Origin: Candidatus Latescibacterota bacterium | Lineage (GTDB): Bacteria > Latescibacterota > UBA2968 > SICM01 | DNA length: 42,687 nt | Assembly (NCBI GenBank): GCA_009694805.1 | Contig: SICM01000016.1 | Coordinates: 1-42,687 of the forward strand | Direction: 5' to 3' | In this document: piece after piece, positions 25,774 to 33,968 of the stretch | Numbering within the stretch: the first letter of the stretch is position 1 | Layout of the letters: each line of letters opens with the position of its first letter | Notes under the pieces: model-generated | Told to the model about the DNA's origin: nothing | What the model saw: only the letters and a program-made list of their open reading frames with translations | The model's database searches: none | Translations under genes and position numbers: made by a program

Positions 25774-26360
25774 AGACTCCCCTTCGTGGACAGGGGTCCC
25801 TGAATCCGGGGGTCGATGGCGCACGCCTGGCTCAGGGCGCGGCCCAGGGCCTTGAACAGGGCCTCCACGCCGTGGTGGGCGTTGCCGCACCGGATCAGGT
25901 CCAGGTGGACGTTGGCGCGGGCGTTGTCCGACAGGGCGCGGAAGAACTCCTGCGTCAGGGCCGCCGGAAAGTCCCCGATGCGCTCCTCGGCGAACGAGGC
26001 GTTGCAGACGAGGTAGGCCCGGCCCGACAGGTCGACCGCGACGCGCGCCAGGGCCTCGTCCATCGGGACGTACGAGGAACCGAACCGGGTGATCCCGGCC
26101 TTGTCGCCGAGGGCCTGGCCCAGGGCCTGACCCAGGCAGATGCCCACGTCCTCCACCGTATGGTGGGCGTCCACGTGGAGGTCCCCCTTACAGGCCACCT
26201 CCAGGTCGAACAGGCCGTGGCGGGCGAAGGCCGAGAGCATGTGGTCGAAGAACCCGACGCCGGTTTGGACCCTGTAGACGCCGGTCCCGTCCAGGGTGAG
26301 GGACAGGGTGACGTCGGTCTCGGAGGTTTTACGATGGATGGTGGCGGATCGTGGTTTCAT
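25770..26360 (-). CDS. hisB: Imidazoleglycerol-phosphate dehydratase
   Basis: A 196-residue monofunctional HisB. Metal-binding repeats are visible: GFFDHMLSAFARHG, DLHVDAHHTVEDVGI and CGNAHHGVEALFKALGRAL. It dehydrates imidazoleglycerol phosphate in histidine synthesis. No N-terminal phosphatase domain. Its ATG overlaps the hisC stop (ATGA) and its stop overlaps the flippase start (GTGA). Confidence 0.97.
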   Translation of the reverse strand: MKPRSATIHRKTSETDVTLSLTLDGTGVYRVQTGVGFFDHMLSAFARHGLFDLEVACKGDLHVDAHHTVEDVGICLGQALGQALGDKAGITRFGSSYVPMDEALARVAVDLSGRAYLVCNASFAEERIGDFPAALTQEFFRALSDNARANVHLDLIRCGNAHHGVEALFKALGRALSQACAIDPRIQGPLSTKGSL

Positions 26361-27433
26361 GTTTGTATCCGAGAGATGACTTCTTGAAGCGCCTCCAGAA
26401 ACTTTTCATTCTCCTCGTCCGTGCCGATGGTCACCCGCAGGGCCTTCGACAGCATGGGGTAGTGGCTCACGTCCCGGATCAGGATGCCCCGCGCGGCCAG
26501 GCCCTCGAAGACCCGCTTCGGGTCCTCCACCTCAAACAGGATGAAGTTGGCGTGGGATGGGTAGGGGCGCACGCCCCGGGTCTCCCTCAGGCCCCGGGAG
26601 ACGACCTCCCGCTGTCCCTTCAGATGGTCGATCCGCTCCTGGAGAACGGCCCGGTGTTTGATGGCGACCATCGCCGCCGCGTGGGAGAAGAAGTTCAGGT
26701 TGTAGGGGAGCTTGGCCTTGCCGATCTCCCCGGCCAGGTCGGGGTGCGCCAGGAGACAGCCGACCCGGAGGCCGGCCATGGCCATCGCCTTCGAGAAGGT
26801 CCGGAGGACGATCAGGTTGGGGTAGCGATCCAGAAGGGCGACGCAGGAGGGCCGGTCGCAGAACTCGTGATACGCCTCGTCCACAGCGACGAGGGCATCG
26901 GTCTCCTTCAGGAGCGCCTCCAGATCGTCGTTTTCAAGGATGCATCCCGTCGGGTTGTTGGGGGAGCAGATCACGACCACGTCGGCCATCTGCTCCCGGA
27001 TGGCGAGGCGGAGGGCGTCGAGGTCGAAGGTGTAGTCCGGGTTGAGGTTGACGGTGGACACCTCCGCGCCCAGGACCGTGCTCTCCAGCTTATAGAGCGT
27101 GAAGGTGGGGACCGGGATCAGGACGCGCGCGCCGGGGCCGAGGGTCACCATGAGCGTGGCCAGGATCAGTTCGTTCGACCCGTTGCCGACCAGGACGCCC
27201 TCCTGCACCCAGCCGTAATGCTCCGCGAAGGTCGCGGTCAGGTCGTCCGGCACGAACGCCGGGTAGCGGCACCAGGGCCGGGTCCGGGCGAACGAGAGGA
27301 CCTCCTCCTTGATCTCCGCCGGGAGGTCGTAGGGGTTCTCGTTCTGGTTCAGCTTAATTGCGCAGTCGTAGGGCTTGAGATGGTACGCCGACAGCGCGCG
27401 GACCTGGGGCTTGATTTTTTTCAGGGGATCCAT
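26357..27433 (-). CDS. hisC: Histidinol-phosphate aminotransferase
   Basis: A 358-residue class I/II aminotransferase. LNQNENPYDLP is the HisC N-terminal signature, CSPNNPTG binds the substrate phosphate side, and Lys215 in RTFSKAMAMAGLRVG is the PLP lysine. It makes L-histidinol phosphate from imidazole-acetol phosphate and glutamate. ATG at 27433; upstream ribosome binding site weak. Separated from the cupin gene by 16 bp. Confidence 0.96.
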   Translation of the reverse strand: MDPLKKIKPQVRALSAYHLKPYDCAIKLNQNENPYDLPAEIKEEVLSFARTRPWCRYPAFVPDDLTATFAEHYGWVQEGVLVGNGSNELILATLMVTLGPGARVLIPVPTFTLYKLESTVLGAEVSTVNLNPDYTFDLDALRLAIREQMADVVVICSPNNPTGCILENDDLEALLKETDALVAVDEAYHEFCDRPSCVALLDRYPNLIVLRTFSKAMAMAGLRVGCLLAHPDLAGEIGKAKLPYNLNFFSHAAAMVAIKHRAVLQERIDHLKGQREVVSRGLRETRGVRPYPSHANFILFEVEDPKRVFEGLAARGILIRDVSHYPMLSKALRVTIGTDEENEKFLEALQEVISRIQT

Positions 27434-27449
27434 AGGCTGAAATTTCCCG

Positions 27450-27821
27450 CTACAGGTTCAAAGGCTCAGGCGTGCGGATGACGAAGAACTTCTTGATCGG
27501 CTTCGTGACGTGCCAGTGCGCCTTAAGGCCCAGAGGGAAGTGGGCGGTGTCACCGGGCCCCAGCACGTAACTGTCCCCGCCCTCCTCCCGGATCTCCACC
27601 TGACCCTCGATCACGCGGATGAACTCGTCCCAGGCGAACTGCCATTCGAACTTCCCCTCGCTGCACTCCCAGAACCCGCTGGAGACCCTTTTGTCGTCGC
27701 TCTGGAGCAGGATGGTCCCGCGCGCCACGGGGCTACCCTCTCGGATCCATGCAGGATTGATGGGCATGCGGGGCAACGGGTCGAGAGGGGTCCGGGCGGT
27801 CCGAATCTTCGGTTGGGACAC
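27450..27821 (-). CDS. Small cupin (DUF861/Cupin_3 type)
   Basis: A 123-residue single-domain cupin. The block GFWECSEGKFEWQFAWDEF followed by RVIEGQVEIREEGG and GPGDTAHFPLGLKAHWHV is the Cupin_3 pattern seen in (S)-ureidoglycine aminohydrolase-like proteins. GTG start at 27821 with AAGGAG upstream. It sits between hisD and hisC, where no cupin belongs in the standard histidine pathway. Function unknown. Confidence 0.8.
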   Translation of the reverse strand: MSQPKIRTARTPLDPLPRMPINPAWIREGSPVARGTILLQSDDKRVSSGFWECSEGKFEWQFAWDEFIRVIEGQVEIREEGGDSYVLGPGDTAHFPLGLKAHWHVTKPIKKFFVIRTPEPLNL

Positions 27822-27898
27822 GGCTGCGCTCCTTCCATCGTGGAACGTGAAAACCCGTCCTCTTATGCGATGGTCTCAACATGCGGATACTCTTCAAG

Positions 27899-27995
27899 CC
27901 CCGGCCTTTGGACGGGGACCTTATAGTGGGGGTGTAGGGGGCGACAAGCCCCCTACTCAACCCATTCCTTATGATGCCCCGCGCTTTGCGCGGGG
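27899..27995. repeat. Cluster of three hairpins, possible IS200/IS605-type end remnant
   Basis: Hairpin 1: CCCCGGCC-TTT-GGACGGGG (27899-27917, one mismatch). Hairpin 2: GTAGGGGGC-GACAA-GCCCCCTAC (27934-27956, perfect). Hairpin 3: CCCCGCGC-TTT-GCGCGGGG (27977-27995, perfect). Hairpins 1 and 3 share stem length, TTT loop and the C4/G4 frame. They fill the 194-bp gap between hisD and the cupin gene. Subterminal hairpins of this kind occur at IS200/IS605 ends, but no transposase remains. Confidence 0.65.
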
Positions 27996-28015
27996 AGATT
28001 CACTGCAAAATTTTA

Positions 28016-29314
28016 TCACCCACCCAATCGAACCCTGATCGCCGCCGCGTGGGCATCCAGCCCTTCCCCCTCCGCAAGTTTGATGATCCTTTCCGCCGTC
28101 TTCGCGAGCCGGCGCTCCGTGTAGGCCACGATGCTGACGGTCTTGAGGAAGTCGTCCACACTCAACGATGACGCGAAGCGAGCGGCCCCGTTGGTCGGGA
28201 GGATGTGGTTCGTCCCGGCGAAGTAGTCCCCCACGGGCTCGGAGGAGGCAGGTCCCAGGAAGACGGCCCCGGCGTTCTGGATGCGGTCCAGCCACTCCCA
28301 GGGGTGGGCGACGAGGAGCTCGACGTGCTCCGGGGCAATGCGGTTGACGAGGTCCACGCCGGCGTCCAGGCCGGGCACCACGACGATGGCCCCGAAGTTG
28401 TCCAGGGCCTTTCGGATCGCCCCGGCGCGCGGCAGCAATTCCGTCTGACGGATGACTTCCTGTCTGACCTGTTGCGCCAGGACCGGCGACGGGGTGATGC
28501 AGACCGACGCCTCGAACCCGCTCCCGTGCTCGGCCTGGGACAGCAGGTCCGCCGCGACGTGACGGGGGTCTGCGGACTCGTCCGCCAGGACCACGATCTC
28601 GCTGGGGCCGGCCAGCGTGTCGATGCCCACCGTCCCGAAGACGATCTTCTTGGCCATCTGAACGTAGGGGTTTCCAGGGCCGACGATCTTGTCCGCCTTC
28701 GGGATGGCCGGCGTTCCGTAAGCGAGGGCGGCGACGGCCTGGGCGCCGAACACCCTGTAGATCTCCCGAACCCCGGTGATTCGCGCGGCAGCGAGCACTA
28801 CGGGGTGAACAGAGCCGTCGGCCTGCGGAGGCGTGGCCATGCAGACCTGCGGCACCTTTGCGACCTGCGCGGGAATGGCCGCCATCAGGAGCGTGGAGAA
28901 CAGCGGGGCGCTCGCCCCCGGAATGAGAATGGCCACACGCCCGATCGGGAGCACCCGCTTGCCCAGGATCACGCCGTCGCCATCTTCTATAAACCATGAG
29001 GCGCGCTTCTGCGCTTCGTGGAAACGCCGGATGTTGGCGGCGGCCTCCTGAAGGGCGTCGAGCAGGTCTGGATCGACAGCGCGGCAGGCCGCGTCGATCT
29101 CGGCCTCCGTGACCCGGAATCCTTCGGGCCGAAGGTCGACCCTGTCGAACTTCCGGGTGAACGCGACCAGGGCCTCGTCGCCCTGCGCTCTCACTGCGGC
29201 GACGATCTCCCGGACCGTGGCCTCGATCTCAGGGGTGAACTCATTGCTGCGGGCGAGGATCGCGTTCAGCTTCGCGTTCTGGACATCGGGCTGGTAAGGG
29301 ATGATTTCGATCAT
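28016..29314 (-). CDS. hisD: Histidinol dehydrogenase
   Basis: A 432-residue, full-length HisD. GVILGKRVLPIGRVAILIPG, VFGAQAVAALAYGT, DTLAGPSEIVVLAD and LLSQAEHGSGF carry the NAD- and zinc-site residues (Gln, His). It performs the two-step oxidation of histidinol to histidine. It starts 4 bp after the hisG stop, with AGGG just upstream of ATG 29314. Confidence 0.97.
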   Translation of the reverse strand: MIEIIPYQPDVQNAKLNAILARSNEFTPEIEATVREIVAAVRAQGDEALVAFTRKFDRVDLRPEGFRVTEAEIDAACRAVDPDLLDALQEAAANIRRFHEAQKRASWFIEDGDGVILGKRVLPIGRVAILIPGASAPLFSTLLMAAIPAQVAKVPQVCMATPPQADGSVHPVVLAAARITGVREIYRVFGAQAVAALAYGTPAIPKADKIVGPGNPYVQMAKKIVFGTVGIDTLAGPSEIVVLADESADPRHVAADLLSQAEHGSGFEASVCITPSPVLAQQVRQEVIRQTELLPRAGAIRKALDNFGAIVVVPGLDAGVDLVNRIAPEHVELLVAHPWEWLDRIQNAGAVFLGPASSEPVGDYFAGTNHILPTNGAARFASSLSVDDFLKTVSIVAYTERRLAKTAERIIKLAEGEGLDAHAAAIRVRLGG

Positions 29315-29318
29315 GACC

Positions 29319-30197
29319 CTAATAAACGACCTTGTTCAGCGGATATTCGATGATGCCCTCGGCCCCGGCCCGCTTGAGCTTCGGGATGAGGTCCCGGACG
29401 ATCTTCTCGTCGGTGATGATCTCCAGGGCCACCCAGTCGGGGTCCGTCAGGCCGGATACGGTGGGGGTGTTCAGGGCCGGGAGGCTGGCGAGTACCACAT
29501 CCAGGTTCTTCCGGGAGACATTCATCTTCAGGCCCACCTTTGGCTCGGCCTCCAGGGCCGCCCTGAGGAGCATGACGATGTTCTCCGCCTTCTCCCGTTT
29601 CCACGGGTCCTTCCACGCCCCGTGGTTGGCGATGAACCGCGTGGTGGACTCGAACATCGTCTCCACGACGCGGAGGCGGTTGGCGCGGAGCGAGGACCCC
29701 GTCTCCGTGCCGTCCGCGATGGCGTCGGCCAGGCCGGGGATGCGCACCTTCGCCTCGGTCGATCCCCAGGAGTACTCCACCTCGGCCTCGATGCCCTTAG
29801 AGGTCAGGAACTGTTTCGTGGCATTGACCAGTTCCGTGGCGATCCGCTTCCCCCGGAGGTCCTCCAGGGTTCGGATGGGGGACTCCTCCGGCACGGCGAT
29901 CACCCACCGATAGGGGCGCGACGTGGTCTTGCTGTAGGTCATCTGCGCGACCTCCACGACGTCCGCGCCGCTTTCGAGGATCAGGTCCTTCCCCGTCAGC
30001 CCCACGTCCAGCACCTCCCGTTCCACGTAGCGCGGGATCTCCTGCGCCCGGATGAACAGCCCCTCCAACTCGGGGTCGTCGATGTCGGGCACGTAGGACC
30101 TGGGGCTGACGGTGATCCGGTAGCCAGCCTTCGCGAACAGCTTGAGCGTGGCCTCCTGCAGGCTCCCGGACGGGAGGCCGATCTTGAGTTTCTTCAT
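29319..30197 (-). CDS. hisG: ATP phosphoribosyltransferase, long form
   Basis: A 292-residue HisG with the C-terminal regulatory domain (long form, independent of HisZ and usually feedback-inhibited by histidine). [18 protein letters not shown] opens it; [17 protein letters not shown] and the PRPP-binding [10 protein letters not shown]-type region follow. Start set at ATG 30197, giving the normal family N-terminus; a longer frame upstream exists. Upstream on the minus strand is a perfect TATAAT (30219-30214) with a poor -35, so a promoter there is only possible. First gene of the his-flippase run. Confidence 0.95.
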   Translation of the reverse strand: MKKLKIGLPSGSLQEATLKLFAKAGYRITVSPRSYVPDIDDPELEGLFIRAQEIPRYVEREVLDVGLTGKDLILESGADVVEVAQMTYSKTTSRPYRWVIAVPEESPIRTLEDLRGKRIATELVNATKQFLTSKGIEAEVEYSWGSTEAKVRIPGLADAIADGTETGSSLRANRLRVVETMFESTTRFIANHGAWKDPWKREKAENIVMLLRAALEAEPKVGLKMNVSRKNLDVVLASLPALNTPTVSGLTDPDWVALEIITDEKIVRDLIPKLKRAGAEGIIEYPLNKVVY

Positions 30198-30242
30198 GGC
30201 CAAGGGGTTCCTTATTATAGCGGCGTTCAAAAAATCGGTTCA

Positions 30243-30327
30243 GAGTCGAGGGTCCAAAAAAACAGCCACGGGTCGCGGGTCCAAAGCCCTTTGACCCATG
30301 ACTCGTGACCCGTGACTCTGGACTGAT
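30243..30327. repeat. 7-bp-period hairpin element (HRE-4)
   Basis: Left part: GAGTCGA, GGGTCCA (30243, 30250), then after an A-rich spacer GGGTCGC, GGGTCCA (30270, 30277). Right arm: GACCCAT, GACTCGT, GACCCGT, GACTCTG, GACTGAT from 30293 at exact 7-bp steps. It abuts the stop of the PilZ-like gene at 30328. Confidence 0.88.
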
Positions 30328-31771
30328 CTATCTGTTCTGGCTCTCCAGAAAGGCGATGAGGCCGTTCAGAGAGGTATGGATCTCCCGGAAATGTCGATTC
30401 TCTTTGAACTCCCGGATACGCTCCCACCGGTCGAAGGTGTGCGCGTCGCGCGAATATTCTGCGGGGTCGTACATGAACTTGAGCCCCAGGGCCTGGATCT
30501 CCGACACCTCGTCGGGGCGGGCGGGGGAGACTTCGGACCGGGCCACCTTGCCGAGGACCTGGATCTTCATCGGGACGTCCGGCTTGTAGACCTCGGTCTC
30601 CCGGTTGAACCGGAGCTTCGGGTAGAAGTTGAGCAGGATGGCCATGTCCTGAAGGGCGGCCTGCTGAGCCTCGAGCGGGGCATCGCGCCGCACGTCGCCC
30701 AACAGATAGTCGAGGAGCCCCTTACTGGTTTCGACCTTGAGCCCTCCGACGCTGAAGTCCACCAGCTCAACCTGCAGGCCGCTCTCCCTCCGGAACGTAT
30801 CCTTGGGGCGGACCGTGACGTTCTCCGTGCCGATCCGTGCGGTCTCCGCGATCAGTTCGTAATATTCCATCCGGGAATCCAGCAGGCTCTTGGCCTGATA
30901 GCCCAGCACGATCTGGTCACTCTCCCGCAGGTTGTTCGGACTCTTCCGGTCCGAACTCATCTTGGTAGGCTTTTTGATGAACAGGGTGCGCTCCCCTTCC
31001 CTCAGCGTCTCCAGGCCCAGGACGGACGAATGGCCGAGGGCCACCAGGGAGACCCGGTTGGTGCGCTCTTCCATGTTCGGTTTGCTGACGTAGACGACCC
31101 GATCCTCCCGCGAGTTGGTCTGGAGCGAGTTCTTCAGGAACTTGACGACCGCCTCCGGGTCCGAGGGGAGGTCGTTGGCGCTGGCGTAGCCCGTTACCTG
31201 CAGGTCCGTGATCCGGGGGGGCAGTCCCCCCTGGGTGGGATAGGTGAAGTTCGTCTTGGAGATGAAGAGGTCGAACAGGATCTGCGTATAGACCTTCATC
31301 GTCCCCCGCCCCACCTTGTTGGGTGAAGCGGAGCGATGAGCGCTTGTCCTTTTTCAAGACATCGCCCACCGGCTTCAACTTGAAGGCACCCGGTATCCGG
31401 GGGTCCAGGTTGGCCAGGACCTCATTTGGGAAGCGGATGCGGTCGATCACCCGGCAGTCCACGGTATGCGGGACCCGGTTGTGGAGGAACGCGAGGTTGA
31501 GGATATGCCCCTTGTCGAGGTGATACCCGGACTCCGCCTTGATGTCGTCGGGCGTCGTGATGTAGATGGCCTGGTCGTCAATATAGAGTTTGTCCACGAG
31601 CCTGAACAGGAACGCCCGGCCAAAGTCCTCGTTGACCTCCAGGCCTTCTACTGTCTTGGTCAGGACGCAGTTCGCCGTCTTAGGGTTATAGTCCACGAGC
31701 CTGTCCAGGACCTGCTCGAGGGTAACCTTTTTGACCTCTTTGCTCTTGTTGAAAAGATTCGACCACATCAT
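30328..31771 (-). pseudogene. PilZ-domain-like protein, frameshifted at a G/C run
   Basis: Two consecutive frames make one protein of about 480 residues if one base is removed. The N-terminal ~155 residues run from ATG 31771 (VTLEQVLDRLVDYNPKTANC onward) to FTQQGG. The rest resumes as RGTMKVYTQILFDLFISKTN. The break lies in the C tracts at 31303-31312 (five C, G, four C on the plus strand). ELVDFSVGGLKVE fits the PilZ D-x-S-x-G-G motif, and RSSLR just before the break fits RxxxR, though the two are farther apart than usual. A cyclic-di-GMP-binding role is therefore tentative. A promoter candidate lies at 31826-31854. The shift may be an assembly error. Confidence 0.7.
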
Positions 31772-31825
31772 AGATGACGCTCCGGATGGTTCTCCGGGAA
31801 GGGGTTAATTCCTTATATTTTCGGT

Positions 31826-31854
31826 ATATTACAGGATTTTTTTCGCTTTGTCAA
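31826..31854 (-). promoter_or_regulatory. Candidate sigma-70 promoter for the PilZ-like gene
   Basis: Minus strand: perfect -35 TTGACA (31854-31849), 17-bp spacer, -10 TAATAT (31831-31826), about 50 nt before ATG 31771. It begins directly after the stop of the aminotransferase gene in an A/T-rich stretch that stands out from the GC-rich surroundings. Confidence 0.6.
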
Positions 31855-31861
31855 CAGAATA

Positions 31862-33058
31862 TTATCGCTGGCCGCGCAATGCCTTCAGTCCCTCCACCAG
31901 CGCGTCCACCTCCTCGAACCCATTGTAGTAGTGCGTGGACACACGCATCCAGGTGGGGTTGCACGGGACCGTGATGCGGCATCGCTCATAGAGTTCCTTC
32001 CCCACGTTCACCCCGTCGAACCCCGAAAGCTCAAAGGCGGAGAGGGACCCCGACATCTCCGGGATCGTCGGCGTGAGCAGCCTGACGCCGTCCACCTCCC
32101 GCATCCTTTCGCGCAGGTAGCCCGCCAGCTGACGCCCACGGCCCGCGATGCGCTCCCTGCCGATCCCCTCCTGAAAGTCCACGGCCGCGCCCACGGCCTC
32201 GAAGTGCGCCAGGTCGCGGGTCCCCCACATCTCCAGGCCGTGCATGGCGGAACGCCCGTTGATCTGAGGCCGCCCGTCATCCCCCGGCTCCATTCCCTGC
32301 TGGCTGTAGCCCCAGCTCACGACGACGTGCCGGAGCATGGACTGGACCTCGGGCCGGGCGTGGAGAAAGCCCGTCCCCTTCGGGGCGCAGAGCCACTTGT
32401 GGCAGTTGCCACCGTAGAAATCACAGCCCAGGTCCGTCAGGTCCAGCGGGATCATGCCGGGGGCGTGCGCCCCGTCCACGGCGATCAGGACGCCGCGCTC
32501 GTGGGCCAGCTCTGCCAGACGCCTGAGGGGTGTGATCAGGCCGGTGCGCGTGGCCACGTGGCTGACGAGCATCAGTCTCGTCCGGGGCGTGATGGCCTTT
32601 GCAAAGGCCTCCAGGATCGTTTTGGCGTCCGTCAGGGGGATCGGCACCTGCGCTCGCGTCACGACCACGCCGTATTTCTGGGTCGCGTGGTGGAGGCAGT
32701 TGTCGATGGCCCCGTATTCCTGGTCCGAGGCCAGGATCTCATCCCCCGCCTCCCACGTCAGCCCGTACACGATCATGTTTATCGACATCGTGACGTTGAA
32801 GGTGAAGGCGAGATCTTCGGGGATCACGTTCAGGAAGGAGCTCAGCTTCTTCCGGGCCTCCGAGACACCGAGGTTACCTGCCTCGACCTGTCGGGTGGGG
32901 TTCAACTCCCGCCTGCGCATGGCCTCTGTGGCGCAGTCGAAGACCGGTCTCGGGACAGCGCCGAACGAGCCGGTGTTCAGGTAGACCTCCCCTGGACCGA
33001 GCAGGAACTGGCTCCGGATCTTTTTCCAGAAAGCCTCTTCTTCGGGTTTCGCGGGCAA
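31862..33058 (-). CDS. Class V PLP-dependent aminotransferase (isopenicillin-N-epimerase-like)
   Basis: A 398-residue fold-type I PLP enzyme. The PLP lysine is Lys221 in GGNCHKWLCAPKGTGFL, with Asp195 in IAVDGAHAPG. YLNTGSFGAVPRPV at the N-terminus is the CefD-like pattern. Relatives include cysteine desulfurases, ergothioneine- and hercynine-lyases and isopenicillin N epimerase; substrate unknown. The start is TTG 33058 with AGGAG about 12 nt upstream, and no better start is available before an in-frame stop. A strong promoter lies at 33227-33255 with a leader of about 160 nt containing a terminator-like hairpin. Confidence 0.87.
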   Translation of the reverse strand: MPAKPEEEAFWKKIRSQFLLGPGEVYLNTGSFGAVPRPVFDCATEAMRRRELNPTRQVEAGNLGVSEARKKLSSFLNVIPEDLAFTFNVTMSINMIVYGLTWEAGDEILASDQEYGAIDNCLHHATQKYGVVVTRAQVPIPLTDAKTILEAFAKAITPRTRLMLVSHVATRTGLITPLRRLAELAHERGVLIAVDGAHAPGMIPLDLTDLGCDFYGGNCHKWLCAPKGTGFLHARPEVQSMLRHVVVSWGYSQQGMEPGDDGRPQINGRSAMHGLEMWGTRDLAHFEAVGAAVDFQEGIGRERIAGRGRQLAGYLRERMREVDGVRLLTPTIPEMSGSLSAFELSGFDGVNVGKELYERCRITVPCNPTWMRVSTHYYNGFEEVDALVEGLKALRGQR

Positions 33059-33102
33059 AAGGGCAAGATGCTCCTGTCAGATACAGACCTGACGAACGTA
33101 AC

Positions 33103-33134
33103 AAAAAAGGCTTACCGATATTGACGTAAGCCTT
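33103..33134 (-). terminator. Intrinsic terminator/attenuator in the aminotransferase leader
   Basis: Minus strand: 9-bp perfect stem (AAGGCTTAC with GTAAGCCTT, arms at 33126-33134 and 33107-33115), 10-nt loop, then a run of six T. It lies between the promoter at 33227-33255 and the aminotransferase start at 33058. No upstream minus-strand gene would need termination here, so attenuation is the simplest reading. It could also act weakly on the plus strand. Confidence 0.65.
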
Positions 33135-33226
33135 ATATTTAATTAAATTTTAAACAAGTATGGGATACATTAAAGAGGCCCTCACGTGGGATCTGGAGCA
33201 CCTGGGACGAAGGCTTTTTCCGCCTA

Positions 33227-33255
33227 AATATAGTGCTTTCATCGCCATGAATCAA
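33227..33255 (-). promoter_or_regulatory. Candidate sigma-70 promoter for the aminotransferase
   Basis: Minus strand: -35 TTGATT (33255-33250), 17-bp spacer, -10 TATATT (33232-33227). Transcription would start near 33220. The 405-bp gap 33059-33463 otherwise holds the attenuator and the divergent promoter at 33335-33363, and no gene. Confidence 0.6.
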
Positions 33256-33334
33256 GGGAGAGTCTAAAATAAGCGTCTGGAAGCTGACGTTCTGAGTCGG
33301 TGACGCGCGAGCCCGGAGCCCCTCGTTCTATCTA

Positions 33335-33363
33335 TTGACAAAGTGTCATTCAGGTGGTATCTT
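33335..33363 (+). promoter_or_regulatory. Candidate sigma-70 promoter with palindromic operator for the cupin gene
   Basis: Plus strand: perfect -35 TTGACA (33335-33340), 17-bp spacer, -10 TATCTT (33358-33363). The palindrome TGACA-AAG-TGTCA (33336-33348) overlaps the -35 box, a typical repressor position. The leader to ATG 33464 is about 95 nt. Confidence 0.62.
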
Positions 33364-33463
33364 GAGAAAGGTTTTAGATTTTGGGTTTGAAATGGGATGT
33401 AGGGTGACCCGCAGTTCGCCATGGGTCATTCCGCATTCCGCCATTTTCCTGAGGAGGTCCGGC

Positions 33464-33838
33464 ATGGCCGAACCAAAGTCCACCCTGCACCCCGGTCTGT
33501 TCAACATCGGCCTGGAGGAGATCAAGCGGCGCAGGGGCGCCCCGCCGTGGGGGGAGCGGGTCGTGGTGACGGATCAGATCACCGGCACGGTCATCTGCCA
33601 GGCCCCCGGCACGCCCAACGACCGGCACTATCACATCTACGATGAGTGGTGGGTGGTGCTGGAGGGGGAGATTCACTGGGAGATCGAGGGGCAGACGGAG
33701 CCGGTGCGGGCGAAGGCCGGGGACTTTGTGTGCGTGCCCCAGAATACCTTTCATCACATTCACGTCAAAGGCGACCAGCCTGCCATCCGGCTTGCCATCA
33801 GCGTGACAGGCGAAGGGCACAGGCACGAGAGACCCTGA
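33464..33838 (+). CDS. Cupin-domain protein (Cupin_2 type)
   Basis: A 124-residue single-domain cupin. Metal-ligand pattern HYHIYDEWWVVLEGEIHWEI (two His and a Glu) and AGDFVCVPQNTFHHI (last His). ATG 33464 is preceded by an excellent GAGGAGGT (33451-33458). It has a dedicated promoter divergent from the aminotransferase. The ligand or reaction is unknown. Confidence 0.87.
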   Translation: MAEPKSTLHPGLFNIGLEEIKRRRGAPPWGERVVVTDQITGTVICQAPGTPNDRHYHIYDEWWVVLEGEIHWEIEGQTEPVRAKAGDFVCVPQNTFHHIHVKGDQPAIRLAISVTGEGHRHERP

Positions 33839-33849
33839 ATGAACAGGAA

Positions 33850-33913
33850 GGTAGGGGGTAGGTCGTAGGGGGCAGATGGGGCCGCCCTCCCCGACCTACC
33901 CCCTGCGACCTCC
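33850..33913. repeat. 7-bp-period hairpin element (HRE-5)
   Basis: Left arm: GGTAGGG, GGTAGGT, CGTAGGG, GGCAGAT at 33850, 33857, 33864 and 33871. Right arm: GACCTAC, CCCCTGC, GACCTCC at 33893, 33900 and 33907. Exact 7-bp steps; arms complementary (CCTACCCCC with GGGGGTAGG). Located between the cupin and transaldolase-like genes. Confidence 0.85.
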
Positions 33914-33968
33914 TTATTTTCTCATCTGTATATCCCTGTTTATAACTTGACCCAAGGAGACCTTGGCA

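Noticed and set aside
30208-30219. TATAAT box as a firm hisG promoter
   Set aside because: The -35 region is poor and transcription would start after the apparent ribosome site, so it is only noted in the hisG entry.
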